Part shown: positions 1 to 14,115 of the stretch, piece after piece | Layout: each line of letters starts with the position of its first letter | Position numbering within the stretch: the stretch's first letter is position 1 | DNA from: Trochalopteron elliotii | Lineage: Eukaryota; Chordata; Aves; Passeriformes; Leiothrichidae | Direction of reading: 5' to 3' | DNA: 64,000 bases | Assembly: GCA_024734555.1 (NCBI GenBank) | Contig: JANPWX010000054.1 | Coordinates: 9,120,713 to 9,184,712 of the forward strand | Notes under the pieces: generated by a model | Database searches by the model: none | Told to the model about the DNA's origin: nothing | The model's input: the letters and a program-made list of their open reading frames with translations, nothing else | Program-made: the position numbers and the translations under genes

Positions 1-1244
1 AAGGTCTCCACAATGTTATGACTACTTGCCTTTACATATCCTCCTTTTCTTCAAAGTATACAAATGTCTTGTAGTTTCATTGGTAAGATACACAATGTTT
101 ACATACTTACATTCACTTTAAATGAACCATAATTATTAGACCAGGACATTGGTAAAGTTGTTTCAAAAGGAATGGAAAGTGTCATGGATGTAAAGCAAGT
201 GGAACAGCAAATTTAATCACCAAACCATTGGGGTTTTCCTTACTGACAGGCAAATTCATGCAGTAAGAGTGGTGTGGCATATGTGACCGTATATTAAAAG
301 CAGGGACTGCAACACATCTATCCTCAGCCTGTCAGTTTTTCCTGATTAAACATATCACACGGATACATCAAGTTAAGAAATTAGAAATTAACTACGAGAT
401 GTAAAAAGTCACATTCTTCCAATCAACCCATAACGACCATACACATTGCAGACTCTTAGTTTTGTTTGCCATTTTATTTTCACTCCAACATATTCAATTT
501 GTCTTCCTCTCACCTAGGCTAGAATGAGAGAGATGTACAGCCTAAAGCTCTTTCGAGAGTAGCACTCTGATGAAGGCAGACCAGTCTTACTTGCACAAAG
601 CTGTTGATGAGCAGGTTGGCAGAGAGACAAGGCCTGTATGTAGAGCCTTTCTCAGGCAGCAAGTGTGAGCCAGAGGCCCTGCAGGACGGGAGGGACTCAC
701 CGTGCAGTGCCCTGTGCTTGTGGTGCTGCAGTTCCACGGACCCGTGAGGATTTGCAGAAGTCGCTGGTTGATGCATTTGCAGGATTCCCACACCAGGTGA
801 TCTCTAAGATGACAGAGCCTGTTGTCCAATGTGTCAGACTGGACAGTGGACCAAACAAGGGAATTGGGATCTCAGCCTTGATTCCTCCCCCTGCTCTTTC
901 CAATACACAAACTGCAGTAACAGCATTCAATCTCTGTGTGTCCTTTGTTCCATCCTGGGCAGTAAAGTGTGAACCCTGCACTGACTTAACATTCTTTGGT
1001 GAACCCTAGCCTTTAATTTTTCATATCTTCTGTGGTACAAACACCAATTTGATGTTCCTTCTCTCCCTTACTGCTGAGATCGCCCTTGAACACTCACCTG
1101 GACACTAAAAGTCATATATAAAACATGGAGATTTAGCATGTACTGTGAGTTAAGCACCCATGTCTTGTTCCCATTTCAGTAGGATACACAGAAGAAATAC
1201 AGACATGTACCAAAACAAAACCAGGAGTTACTGTATGACAATTT
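1..1244. other. Sequence downstream of ADK
   Basis: This lies past the ADK poly(A) candidates. No exon of the expected downstream neighbour was recognised. The stretch 520-830 is richer in GC than its surroundings and has overlapping short open frames on both strands, none resembling a known protein. A possible 103-bp exon-like interval at 701-803 on the minus strand has splice-like ends (see findings). Otherwise it is plain AT-rich intergenic DNA. Confidence 0.5.
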
Positions 1245-1250
1245 TTTATT
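1245..1250 (-). other. ADK: Candidate poly(A) signal AATAAA (distal)
   Basis: AATAAA on the minus strand inside an A/T-rich stretch (GATAAATAAAAAATT), about 1.03 kb after the stop. It is followed by a TTG/TGG-containing stretch that could act as a downstream element. It would give a longer 3' UTR than the signal at 1512. Confidence 0.4.
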
Positions 1251-1511
1251 TATCAGTATCAAATTACATAGCAAAGTAATGAATGCAGTGTCAGATCACC
1301 TTTTTGAATACTGTAAATACAAACAAAATCCACCATATTGCTTAATTATCTAAAGTAAATTAAAAGTTTAAAAATGTGCGTTTCAGAGATTCCATTTGGC
1401 ATATCCTGTCAATATATCCTGCATAAATATTTCTGTACCTCATTTTCATTATGTGTACCTTAATGCAGCCTCTAGAAAGCATGCATGGAGGAGATAGGAC
1501 CTATCTGTATG

Positions 1512-1517
1512 TTTATT
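1512..1517 (-). other. ADK: Candidate poly(A) signal AATAAA (proximal)
   Basis: AATAAA on the minus strand, about 765 bp after the stop codon. This distance gives a last exon of roughly 900 bp, close to the human last exon. It is a motif match only. Confidence 0.4.
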
Positions 1518-2280
1518 TTTATCACCAACTCATGCATCTGCCCTGAAATCACTGAAAGTACCTATCTGCTAACTCACCTGACATTAAAAGTGACTGTACC
1601 TATAGACCTAGAGATGTACTGACAGATAAGAGTGGCCAGACCCAAAGCTACTGCCATCAGTGCAAGATGGCTGAATACAAGGTATCACAACTGTGGATCA
1701 GGTCTTTAAATTACTGACAAAACAGTGATGCACTTTCATGGAAGCTGGACTATCTGATGGCCAGATCTTGTACATTCCCATACATATGGAAATTCCTGGG
1801 ACACTTACAACCACTCTTTACACAGGTCTGACTCTACTAGATAGACAGAACAACTCCCTGTTTATAAGGTTAAGTTATGAATATAGTCAGGTCTGTTGAT
1901 TTCATGTAAGTTGAATAAGATTTGGCCACAGCTGGATACAAACTAGATAATTCAAAAGAAGTATTTTAATGGTGTTAATCAGCAGTGTCATTTAAACGGG
2001 ACTTTCCTTGGAAACTGTGTAAATAGAACACTTTTTCCTGATGGATGAGATAATAAGCTTCACTTAGCACTGTTCCCAAAAGTTAAGACTACTGAGACAT
2101 GGTAGATGTAAGAAATGGAAAACACTATAGAAATATATATTTTGTTTAGAATACAATGAACAGAAGTACAGAAGCGTTGATGCAGGTACTGGAAAGGTAA
2201 GGAAAGGGAAGGAGGAAAAATTTAGGCAGCAATCCCATGGCAACACTGAAGTTACTCTTGTTCCCTCCAATTCACCACTA

Positions 2281-2466
<186 letters not shown>

Positions 2467-5400
2467 TCAGTTTGTTACAGGCACTGAAATACTGGCCTGC
2501 CTGTATGCACACCTGCAACCTGGCCAGTTTAAATTGAGAATCGCACTTGAGTGACCTGCAGGGCTGGAGTGGTGCTGCTGCTGTTTCTTTGTGAAGTCTC
2601 CATTTGGTAGCTTCCAATAAATTAAAGATTATCAAGACTGATCATTATTAGTGTTCTCAAAATGATTTTAACAGAATTCCTGCTCTCTTCTTTATAGAGA
2701 TAACCCCTCATGCCTCAAAGAACATTTTAAAAACAAAGAAGCAGTTTTCCCTGCTGAAGAGAGTTCCTTCTGCTCTTACTGGCTACAGCTACAGCCCCAA
2801 CACAACTGTGTGCAAGCTTTTCTCCAAAAAAGAGACACGTAATAGAGAAACATTATATTCAGAGTTACAGGTGTTCACAGTGCAAAAAAATGGTGAAAAA
2901 CTTTTACCTGATGAGGAAAGTTAGATGACATCAGTTGCCTTTGATAATGGGACATTTAACCTAAATCAACAACAGTGGGTCCCCCTGAGCATGTGCAGAT
3001 ACCCCCTAAACAGAAAACTGTGCAGAGAACCAGGTGCCTCTCAGAACCAGGGCACGTGGTTCACACCTTCAGCTGCCACAGCCTGGCATGCACAGCTTGG
3101 AAACCCAGGAACTACCAGGAGCTGAGTGCTTTCAAAACCTGAGCACCTCCTGAATGAACAGAGGTAGGCAATCCTAAAAACGTACTTGGAGAAGTTTAGT
3201 GCAAACAACACCAGAAATGTTATGGATTTAGTCCCTCATTTCTGAAGCATTTTGTCTTGGCTGAAGCTATTGTGATCAAAAGCATGACAGAACTTATGGC
3301 AGAGGTGAAATATGTATTTTAAATCTGGAAGAGGTTTTTAAGATGTGAGAAGTAAACTTAGTGTCTTATAATTTAAAACTCCACTCTGTCATTCTAGAGG
3401 TAATATTTTATTCACTTTTATCCTGTTTTTAATATGTTTCAGATGTATGTCTCTTCCTCATCCAATCACAGAAGGAAAGTGAGACTTGCCCAAGAAAATC
3501 AGAATTCTAGCAAGCTGAAAGATGTTCTTTTTAGAGATTTCATCCACCATTTCAAGTTTCTGTCATGCTCAGGCTTTGGGCCTTGACAGTACAAATGTAG
3601 TCTTGAAACCATGTCTCTGCTAAGTACTGTGTAAAACTCATAACTACCAACTTCTGACATATCACAAATTTTGATTCAAAGCTGATATGTTTTGCTAGCT
3701 TGCTTCCATATTCACTTTCTCTGTTCATCTGGGTTACATTGGGAACTATTCACACTGTATTGTGATGCTGTCATTTAAACTGTGCTCTGCTTCTAAATAT
3801 TTTCTTTTGCGGTACACTACAGCAAAATTTTAGAAGATAATAAAAATATTTCATCCTATGCAATGATGTCTGATCTTTGGAGATTAAATATCACATAAAA
3901 TAAGAAAAATAGTGTTAGATTAATGAAGGATAATACTGGTGAGCAAAAGACCCGTTTTCTTGAATTATCAATATCTATCTTGGCTTCTTGGTCATGACTG
4001 ATAGTGAAAAGAAGCCTAATTGATATACAGTTTTCTCTAAACTGCACCAAATTGAAGAAGAGTTCGAAACTACAAAATCTATAAATCAAACACTTTTCAT
4101 TAGAATAGGGAGGCATAGAGAGTAGGCAGATTAGTTAAAAAAGGAGAAAACTCATATATTTCTGACATCAATACTTTTCTAGAGAACTACATATTGGCTG
4201 GAATGTCACAGATATTGACTGACACTAGCTGGGAAAAAAATTACTTCTTCACCAACAAACGGTCAGTCCATAAGCACAAGTGAAGAAGACAGGAGTTATC
4301 AGTATACAAAGATAACAATCTGAAACAGGAAGAAATTGTACTGTGAGTGCTATCACTGATGGCAGTCAGGGATGACAGACAACACAGCTGTGGCAGGATG
4401 GTCCAGCTGCAATAGTTGGGTAACAGTTGAGAAATTCAAACAGCATGCCTGGCAGAAATCAGATCGTTTCTGAATAACGAGATGAAAATGGTCTGCTCTC
4501 CATTAAATTAACATGCATTCTTAGGAGAAACTTTCTTGGATATGTGGAGGGTGTCAATCATTAAATTTAAACTGCCTGGGAGGCAGGAGCTTGCCAGTGT
4601 GCTTCTGGGTGGTTAAAACTTGAGAGCAAGTTGTAACCATATGTAAAATGAGGCTGTTAAGACAGTCCATTTCTGACTCAGTAAGTATGAAGATGCACTG
4701 GGCAGGTCTCCAAAGGCAAACATGGGGCTACGTTTTGTGCAGAGCATGAATTCAGAGAGAGGTTCATACAAGAAGGAACAACTATCCTCTACGTTTATGA
4801 TCAAGGCATCAAACATACATGAAGATGAGAAAATCCACAGAGCAAAGGACCATAAAACATGAACTACTTTTCAATACCAACTAGACTGACACTGTCATCA
4901 CCTCCCAGGCTCATTGTAGTTTCAAGTTAGTATGAGTCTTTTGTCTTCAGTGAAGCTACTTCTTATTTACTCTGATCTAAGTGAAAGCAGAATCAGGTGA
5001 AAAAACATCTTGTTGTAATTGGAGATAGAAATGAGAGATCTCTGTGATTTAAGAGTGTTGCAGAAGTGACTTTAAGTACAGTTGTCATATACGAAATATG
5101 TAGAAACTGCAGTGGGGAGTTTGCCCTCAAAACATTCCCTTGTCTGCTGAGTTTCTTTTAAAAGGTATGTGTTTCATAGATGAAATGGAAATAGCAGTAT
5201 CTGACACAAAATCGCATGGAATGACAATACAAACACACATATCACAAACAGAACTACATCACATAGTAAGACTAGGCAGTTGGCAAAGCAGACCCCGAGG
5301 GAACACCAGAAAGCAGTGTTGTTTGAGCAGAGAAGCAAAGAGCTCTATCAGGTTGGCTGCCTTAGCTGCAGAATGTTCTTTTTAGTTAATGCAGTAAAAA

Positions 5401-8400
5401 GCAACATGGTCAGAATATAATTCAGAGTTTGCCTCCCCCAGTGTACAAGGCACGGTGATGCAAACCCCATGAGTCATACTCTCAAGGCATGGATTCAGAT
5501 CTGAGTTCCAGCTGAAGAAGTTACTCCCCCATCTGTTTTTCAGCATGCTGCTTTGCTGCTGCTATAACCTGATACCCTGTCAAAATGAGGCAGATCAGTT
5601 TAAACAGTGGCTGTTGCACAGGGGATCTTTGCTAACCCAGCTGATTGAAAATGAAGTGGGTTAGTGAGCACTCAAACAGCCCGACCAGCGAGGAGGGCAG
5701 TGGAGGGAAGAGGAGAAGCAATTGAAGGCTGTAATCTCTTAAGGTGCCATGACTGAAAATGCAAGAAGATAAGTGAACATGGCTTCAGACTTACTTCATA
5801 CTCCTCCTACAACTTCAGAGACCAAAAGGGCAGGACTGAATTCTGATCCTGTATCACAGGTCTGGGATCACACACCTAGATCATCCCAGCACACACTAAA
5901 GTAGCTCAGCATCTACTTAATTTCTGTGTGGTCTGAACTGGTCTCTGGCTATCACTGGAATGGAGTGCAGGAAGTAGCAGTAAATTTTGGCTACACCAGA
6001 CAGCTTCACTTCAAGTATTTTACCAAAACAACTTCAGGCAATATTGTTTACCATGTTCTAACTGCAGCTGTTCTGCAGTAGCACTTCTGCACTGCTGAAG
6101 CTGTGGATGGTGTTGCAAGCATTGTGAACCACTCTCATCACACTAGAACACAAAGGCAAGAGCCAAACCAGAGGCTTTCCTGTCTGCCTCCTGCCCTGTT
6201 ATTCAACAAGCTAACTGTTTATGGAGTAAAGGGAAAAGGCAGTTGCAGGATGTCTGGCAAGCCACCTCGATGTAATGAGCCATCTTGGTAAGCTTTCAGA
6301 GCAGACTGGGACGCCTTTTGTCCTTCACAGGCATGGATACCCAAGTAACCACCTTGCACCTCCTAATGGTGAGAACTTCTTTGGAACTGCATGCAATTCA
6401 TCCTACTTATCTTCCTAGAAAAAAGACAACTTTGCTTCAGAAGCTGCTTTAAACCTTGGAGTGGTACAAAATGTATTTGCATTCTCAGATTATAGAAGTG
6501 ATTATAACACACCAATAGCTATTTTTGGCTCTTAATTATTTCTTTTCTGCTCAGTAGAAAAAAAGCAACTCTGGAATCACTTTGCTCTGAAAAGTGTGCC
6601 TGAAATAATTGAGAGTTAATCTTTATTATCTCCAGCTTCCTTACTACATATTTTCAAAGACAACATTTGTAATTGTTAGGTCTGCAAACAGAATGAGGGA
6701 CGGAAAAGTGAAGTTGCTTTGTTCCTCTTTGTGCTCCCCACCAAATGGAAAGTCCTGTAAGCCAAGTGCCATAAGTGGTGCTTGAACCTCACAGCCAGAC
6801 CCAAATCAAGGTCCTCACTGAGACCAGCTCAAATCTCTTTGGGGATGTCAGTATAAGTCTGAAAAGACACAGCAAGACAGTCCACTGACTGACACAAAAG
6901 GTCTTGTCTTCACTTTGTTACTCCTTAGAGTTGAGTAGCACTTAAAAATCATTCACGGAGAACCAAGTTGATTTTCTAGCAAAACAGATATTTCAGAGGC
7001 AATTTCACTGAAATCAGTGATTTCTTTGAAAGTTTTATTTCCAGACTATTAGTGGTAATTCTGAATGAACACTTAGCACTAGTGCAGTTGGGCAGGAATG
7101 TGGGAGTCCAATAGTAGAGATTTAAAACAGTTCTGGTCTGCTACAGCCATGGTTTAACAACACTTAAAACCAGCTCATATTGAAGCCAAATGTTTCATTT
7201 CAAATTGTACACTTGACAATTAATTTTAATGACTGTTAATTACTAATGCTGGCTGAAAATCCATTTATAGCCCCCAACACCCAGCTCCCCCACTACTCGT
7301 CTTTCTGCAGTTTCTCTCACACTTCCAACCTTTATAAAATGTCCATGGCAAAATTAATATTTTTTTTAACGCAAGAGAGAAAAGCTGAAAAAATCCAATT
7401 ATCAAATGCATCATTTATAAACAACTACAAGCTGACCCTGAGTGAGAGACCCTCAAAACCTTTTTGCTATGTGATGTTCCCAGACAATTGTCCTTCCAGA
7501 CGAACCCTGAAGCATATAACCTACTCTAGCCAGGCCATTCACCATAAAAATTGTCCCAGGATCATGACCAGCTCTTTTTAGTATTTAAAATTTCTACAGC
7601 CTAATAATTTGTGAACTGCACTTTGAAAAATGGTGTTATTCCACCATGGGGACAGTTGCAAGCACCTTTTCACACTCTTGTTCATATACAGAATTTACCA
7701 CAGTTGCTGGGATGCTCATCTATTTTTAGGTGATCCTGCTAGATTTCCAGGCCAGGAGTGTGGGAAGATGCAGTTTTCAAGAAACACTACCCAGTCAATG
7801 TAAAGCCTTGCAGCTGATATGATTGGGGCTTTTTTTCAGGTCTTTTAGCAATGTTGGAGCGGGGTAATGCTGTAGCACAAGCCTGGTCAGTAGTAATCAG
7901 GTGGCTGGAAATGCTGCTGCCAAGAGCCAACCAGCCACCCTAGATTTTGTAAAAGATGTTGGCATCAGTCGATTCTGCAATATAGTCACTGCACGACCGT
8001 ACGTCAACGTGCTGAGGTTTCTCCTTTTTTAATTTTGTGGCAGATGGTGGATATTACAGCCAAGAACTGTGGTAAGCCAAAGGCCCTGCCCATTGCTATC
8101 AAACCAAATGTTGGCTATTCTAAATGGAAACGTTTTTGATTAAGGGTGGGATTTGGCTTCTGTTTTCATGTCTTTTGGCACTGTGGTCTGACACATCAGA
8201 CTTATAGCATATAAGACAAATTAAATGTAAGCATCTTCAAACACTCCACATCTCTTTCAATCTTCAATGACTTTAGCACTTTCTCAAAATTTACTGAAAG
8301 AATGATTCCATACATGCATATATATGTTATTAACTGCAAATGTATATGCACAGAAACATGTCTCTTTTTCTCTCCTTTAAAATGAAACGGCTCTGTGCTC

Positions 8401-10058
8401 ATACAGAACTCTAGTGCCAGGCTAATTACAGTTGAGAGAAAAAAGGTTACCAACCCTTCCGTAAAAATGGTCATTTAAGATGTATATCTAACAAGTGGCA
8501 ACCTTGAAATCTCTCACTGGAAAGAACATTAGAAAATCCTTCCTGACTATACCACTGGAGGAAAGTTTTAATAAAAACTAATTAAACTACAAAAATCTCA
8601 AGTGGTTAACTGATTTTAGGGGCTAAATTTCTGGCACTTCTAATTATCCTCTTGTGGCTTCACTTAGTGTTTCACAACCATGACAGATGACAATGAAAAA
8701 CTGCAGTTAAATTCATCCTCCCTGACACCATGCTAAGCACTAGCTTCTGCCTCTCCAAGTAAAATCAATACCATGTTTGAGTAAACACGCTTACAGCTTT
8801 ATTAGGATGTCTTGCTTGTTCTGTAACAGCGACCTGAAGCTGTGGTAGCAAATTGACTCAACTCAGTTAAACCTAGAGAGCTGAGTAAGAGGCTCATCGA
8901 TAAGGTTGTTATATAAATAAACTGCAGGAGACCAGAAAGCTGGAACAAACAGCTTGGTAAATGTCAATATTTTTACTTCCAGAGAATGACAAAACCATGA
9001 GATCACAACTAAAATGTTTCAGAAGTCTATATTTACTTTATTTATAAAATGGTCACGTGCTAAGAGCATTTCACTGCCTGTGTACAAGAAACTTCTTATT
9101 TTATAATCAGCAACGTGAAAACTAAACCAAGCATGTTTTAAGAAATGCAGTGATATTGGTATCGCTATGCCTATCCCTCTTGTTTTCTTCTGATTTATGG
9201 ATACATTTTCAGTGCATTGAATTTCTGTAAGCATTACTCAGATGGGTGTACATCTTCCTCAGTCTGGGGTTATACAGTCATTTATGGACACATGCAAATA
9301 ATACAACTTTGCATTTACTAGACAACTATGAATAAGTGAAAGGAGTGTTTTCAGTTTAGCAGCCTTTTCCTGGAATGGAGAGGAGGTGTTGAATACACAA
9401 AACAAAAAAAAGAATGCAGTCTCTAAAGCTTTAAAGCATTACACGTGGAAAATGTTAATGAAAGGTTTCTGCAGAAATGTGACACTAAAAAAAAAAAGAA
9501 ATAAGACTTCATTACATCCCTGTTATTCCATTAGGAATCAGTTACTCAAGGCTGAATAATTTCATTGCATTGCACATGATTGCCACTGTTTGGCTCTACT
9601 GGGCCAGCTCACGGCAGCTCAGAGAACAAGGTGTCATGATAGTTCCCAGGGCCTGTATGTGCTCAGGCCCAGCAGAGACTCCCTCTAAGGAAAATCAGCA
9701 GTCTCATTTCTTTGATGCTTTCATTCAGGTAGGAACGGTGTGTGCAGCTCTGTGGTGGTTTGCTCCTGATGGCTGTGCCATGAATTGAGGAAACAGACCC
9801 TGAGGTGAAGCCTACTTATATTGATGTGAGTTTTTCTATCACTGCCCTGTGCCTTGACTGCACACTGTCCACCTTCTGAGGGAACAGCTCAAAGCTGTAG
9901 CTTTGTTGTATTTTGTTATAAATATAAGAAGCATTTTACACTCTGATATCCTTCCACATTAATCATCCTCAGTGGACTCCATTTATAATCTGTTGCATAT
10001 CACTTCTATTAAATTCCCCAGTGCATGTTACTGTCCAAGAAAAGAACCGTATCAGTCT

Positions 10059-10082
10059 TATATATATATGCACATATATATG
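10059..10082. repeat. TA-rich alternating tract
   Basis: TATATATATATG, CAC, then ATATATATG. It is nearly self-complementary. Confidence 0.9.
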
Positions 10083-13000
10083 CTCCAAGAAAGATGTAGT
10101 AGAGGAAAATGATAACAAAGTGGTAACTTTTCATGGCTTGGTCCTATTTTTCATTTTTAAGTCCACATGATGAGCTTTGGGAAATTTCCTTTAGGATCAG
10201 AATCTGGTTGCCTTAGGCTCGTCTCCAGCAGCCTCCAGGGGAAACATTTGATTAAAAAAACCTCCTCCAAGCTTACAAGGAGTATCCAAGGCACTCATGT
10301 GCCAAACCAGAAACAGGTATTTTCATTGGAAGTATCTTGTCTATTTGAAAAAAATACTTTCCAGACTGATATTTCTCTGTTTTTCCTAAAAGCGTTTCCT
10401 AGAACTGTTCTTAAAAATCTAAAATTTTTCTCAGTAATTTTTGAGACAGAAGAGTGAAATAAGCTTTCTTTTATTAGTACCTCTGGAACGTTTCTGAGCC
10501 TCAAACCAGTGTTGTATTGACACTAAATGGCACTGATAACTACACCTACTGCTTGGAACAAGAGGAAGAGAACTGCACTAATTTACTATAGATGTAATGA
10601 AGTTCTAAGGATAATAAAATGGAACAATATGTCCTATTCTCTACTTAGTTTTTAACATATATTCAAGTGCAAAAAAGGTTGCACGAATGTAACTTCATAG
10701 CCAAGATTCATATGCACAAAAGTTAGGAGATTTGAAGTTGCATTTGCAGAACAACCATCTCTCAGGAGAGTTTTATTTGCAGGTGTACTTGCACACAGCC
10801 AAGCCAGCAGTATGTAAAGAGAATCAAAAAGCAACACCCAGTGCAGTGGGAATATGGGGAGCTAGGCAGCCTGTGAATTTCCTGACTTTTGTTGGCTGAA
10901 ATAGCCTACCCTAGCATTATATTCGTAATGCTCCTATTTTATTACAGTGACACTTAATATTTTTTGCCTCTTTAAATATCTGTTACAGTTCTGGATTGAT
11001 AGCAAAAATTTACTGATCACCAATAACAGTAACATCCCTTTCCACTGGGTCAGAGATCAGTGTCAAATCAACCTACAAGCACTGCCACTACCACTGCTTT
11101 TAACTGGGACCATGTTTTTTCTTTTAATTCCTTTTTACTGCAATCTTGCCATCTTCCCACTTCAAGTATGAGCCCATTGCAGTGTGGGAGAAGTGAACAA
11201 ATTCTGGGAGACTTTACCCTGCCGTTATACAACAGAGGAGCTGTAGGTGAGAGAGGACCCAGCTTGTGAACACCACGGCCTGAGAAGTGTCTTTATGGTC
11301 ACTGTGTCCATGTCCTCAGCACCCACTGAGGCATGTTAGATGTCAAACAGGCAATATCTTTCAGGGTGTTTCTGTATTCCATTGTGTGGTGTTTTATCTC
11401 CTGTGAATATAGCATCGGCTTAATCTGACACATCATTTCTTAGGGGACTATATCCTGCCCTGATTCCCAGGGGAATGTTCTTGATGATCCAATCTGACGA
11501 GTGCCTCTGTCTCTACTCAGAATACATTAAAATAACACAAAAATATTGCCAACAGTCTGCAAGCAAGGTAATAGTAACTCATTAAAGTAATTTCTAACCT
11601 TCCACATGAACATTTTCTTTATCATTACATGATTTTCTAACACATGACACATTAACATAAAATGAAATGTTATGAGGGTAGGCATAGTAGGCATGACAAA
11701 GTATTTTAAACGGTGATGATTTGCTTTGAGGCGTTAAGTCAATTTGTAATTGTCCCATAGCTATTACAGCAAAAATTGGAACTTTGTAATTGGTTTTCAA
11801 AATCTATTTTTAACACAGTAGGTTTTTTTTTTTTTAAAGTATACACAACCTATTTGACATTTATTTTTCACAAAACCTGTCCAGAATGTCATTGAATTTA
11901 TGGTGAGGTAAATTAGGCCCTTTAAAAGCCAATTTTGCAAAATATTAATCTTCTTGCTGTGTACTGAGACTCCCTTAACACTGACAGTGTCACTGACAGG
12001 AGGAGAGGCACAGAGGCTGAAGGAATCAGGTCCTGCTTCAGTCTAATTAGAAACTTCTGAGGGTTTTTTTAATTCCATACACTGATCCTTTTAAGTGGAT
12101 CTTTCTCTTCTACATGTTATTTAAGAAGTGACAGCAAGTATACTATGTTTTGCCTTACTTTTATTCTACTATGTCTTTCTCTGGATTGTAAATGAAACAG
12201 GTGAAAATGTGAATGACTATATTTACATTACTGTATTATAAGAATATGTAATGAAATTAGGAGGAACAGTTGGAGACCAAGTGAAGGGTAGCAATTAAAA
12301 CAACAAAAACAGTATAATCACAATTATACTTGGACAACACATGCAAACAGGTTTACATATAATGTCAGCACAGAAGAGGGTATTCTTTCCAAAGAAATAA
12401 TTTTGAATGAAAATTGGTAAACAAAGAAGTAGGGAATTAAAAAGAAAACAGAAATATTCTATTTTTTTTCTGAGTGATATCTACTTTTATGGTTTTGTTT
12501 AAGTAGCTGCAATTCAAACTGCGGCAAATTTTGAAAATGAGTCAATACTAATGTTGAAATTACTACCAACTGGCTACACTATTGATCAGGAAAATGATGT
12601 GCCTCTAGCTGAGACTGAGAAAAAAATCAACTAGGAGCATATAATCTGGTCATTTTCTAGTTTGTAGAAGGTCAGTTACAGACATAACGTGGTCATCTAA
12701 TAGCCTGGCTTTATGTGGGATGTTTATCTGACAGGGTTCCGAATGCCATCAGAGCACAGGGGTGGTAAGTCATGGACATGTTGACAGGTTATCCCCTAGC
12801 AAGCAAAGATTGATGCCCTCTCTGCAGCTCAGCTATTATACTCCTGTATGCTGTTTATAAACCAGGAGTAGTAAAGACAGGCAAAATGGGCTGTCAGTCA
12901 AAGTGCTGATGACACAAAGTAAGTATTTTTATTTCAAAGCTTCCTGTCTCATCCGCCATGATCTCAGTAACAACAGGAATGCTCAGAGGCAATTAGCCAC

Positions 13001-14020
13001 CAATGTCGTACAAATGAAAACAAAGAGAGTGCTGCTTTCTGTTACAACATTATCTTTACTTCAAAGAAAAGCCAGAACAATTTAAAGTAGTATCCCCTCT
13101 CTGTAGCAAAAATCAGCCATTGCAAGTTACATGCACGTACATATTTAATTGATATCACCAAAAAAATATCCCTTGTTCCCAGCTGGCAAGTAGCTCTGCA
13201 TCTCAGAGCTCTGGTGATATCAGAAGGGAGTACTTCACAGCAGTGACATTTTATTCACTGTATTTCTCTCTATCAAATGTGATTAAAAAATGATGATGAC
13301 TTCCCAAGGTAACTTAAACAAGTATAAAAACCTTATAAAAATTAAAGACCGCTATAAGTGGATGAAGTAGCTTTTGATATCATACTCCTGCTGTTCAGTA
13401 AAGAACTGTTCCTAGCTCCTTGCACTCCTATTTTAACAAATCTAGAGTGTTCTATGGGGGATGAATACTGGAGGGAGAGCAGCCCTTACAGCACAAGTTT
13501 ATACAGAGAGAAAAAAACAAAAATTAAGAGAAATATTCATTTTTAGTGTAAACGAATTCTTCTCCAGTCTTCAAGAGCCCTAGAATCCATTAAGTAACTT
13601 TCTTTTTAATATAGTCACAAGCTTAGTCATAATTTAGTGTCCTGAAAAACCATTCAAATCTGTCTCTGCTGAAGGCATTATCAGATCTTTTTTGCATGTT
13701 TAGCACTCCTGGAATAGCCATATAGGAACTATTCATAAGAGCTTATTTCATTTCTCACATGTGCACATGCCTCTATCCCCACAATTGTTGCACAAGAAAT
13801 ACATAAGGGACTTATGAGGCAGAGTCATGAGTATAGTTCCTCTTTGCCCTAGAACAGATTTATTGCAAGAAGATGGAATTCCCACTCTTTGAGCTTCATT
13901 TTTTAATTCAGCCAGCTCCTACTCTGGAGCCACCAGCATTGCCCTCTGAAGATGACCGAGTCTGAATTTCCAGAGGAGCAGAAACTGGCACCTGGGAACG
14001 TAATACCTATAGGATTAAAA

Positions 14021-14115
14021 TTCATAGGACCATAACACAATTTAGGTGGGAAGGGACCTCTTTAGGTCACTTGCTCAAACCCTTGGCTTAAGGCAGGGTC
14101 AACTCAGATGATGTC
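14021..14115 (-). mobile_element. CR1 LINE 3'-end fragment
   Basis: The reverse complement of a CR1 3' end. Going right, it reads TTCATAGGACCATAACAC, then GGTGGGAAGGGACCTC and TTGCTCAAACCC, the order seen in avian CR1 3' UTRs read from the terminus inward. It is 5'-truncated and diverged, a common state for CR1 copies, and has no coding capacity. Confidence 0.75.

Larger units (their letters stand above)
1245..2280 (-). other. ADK: ADK 3' UTR (probable extent)
   Basis: Sequence immediately downstream of the ADK stop on the minus strand. It has no coding signal and is AT-rich. Its end is uncertain. The human last exon is about 765 bp, which would favour an end near 1500-1650, but a longer form ending below 1245 is also compatible with the signals seen. 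A variant ATTAAA occurs at 1965-1970. Confidence 0.6.
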
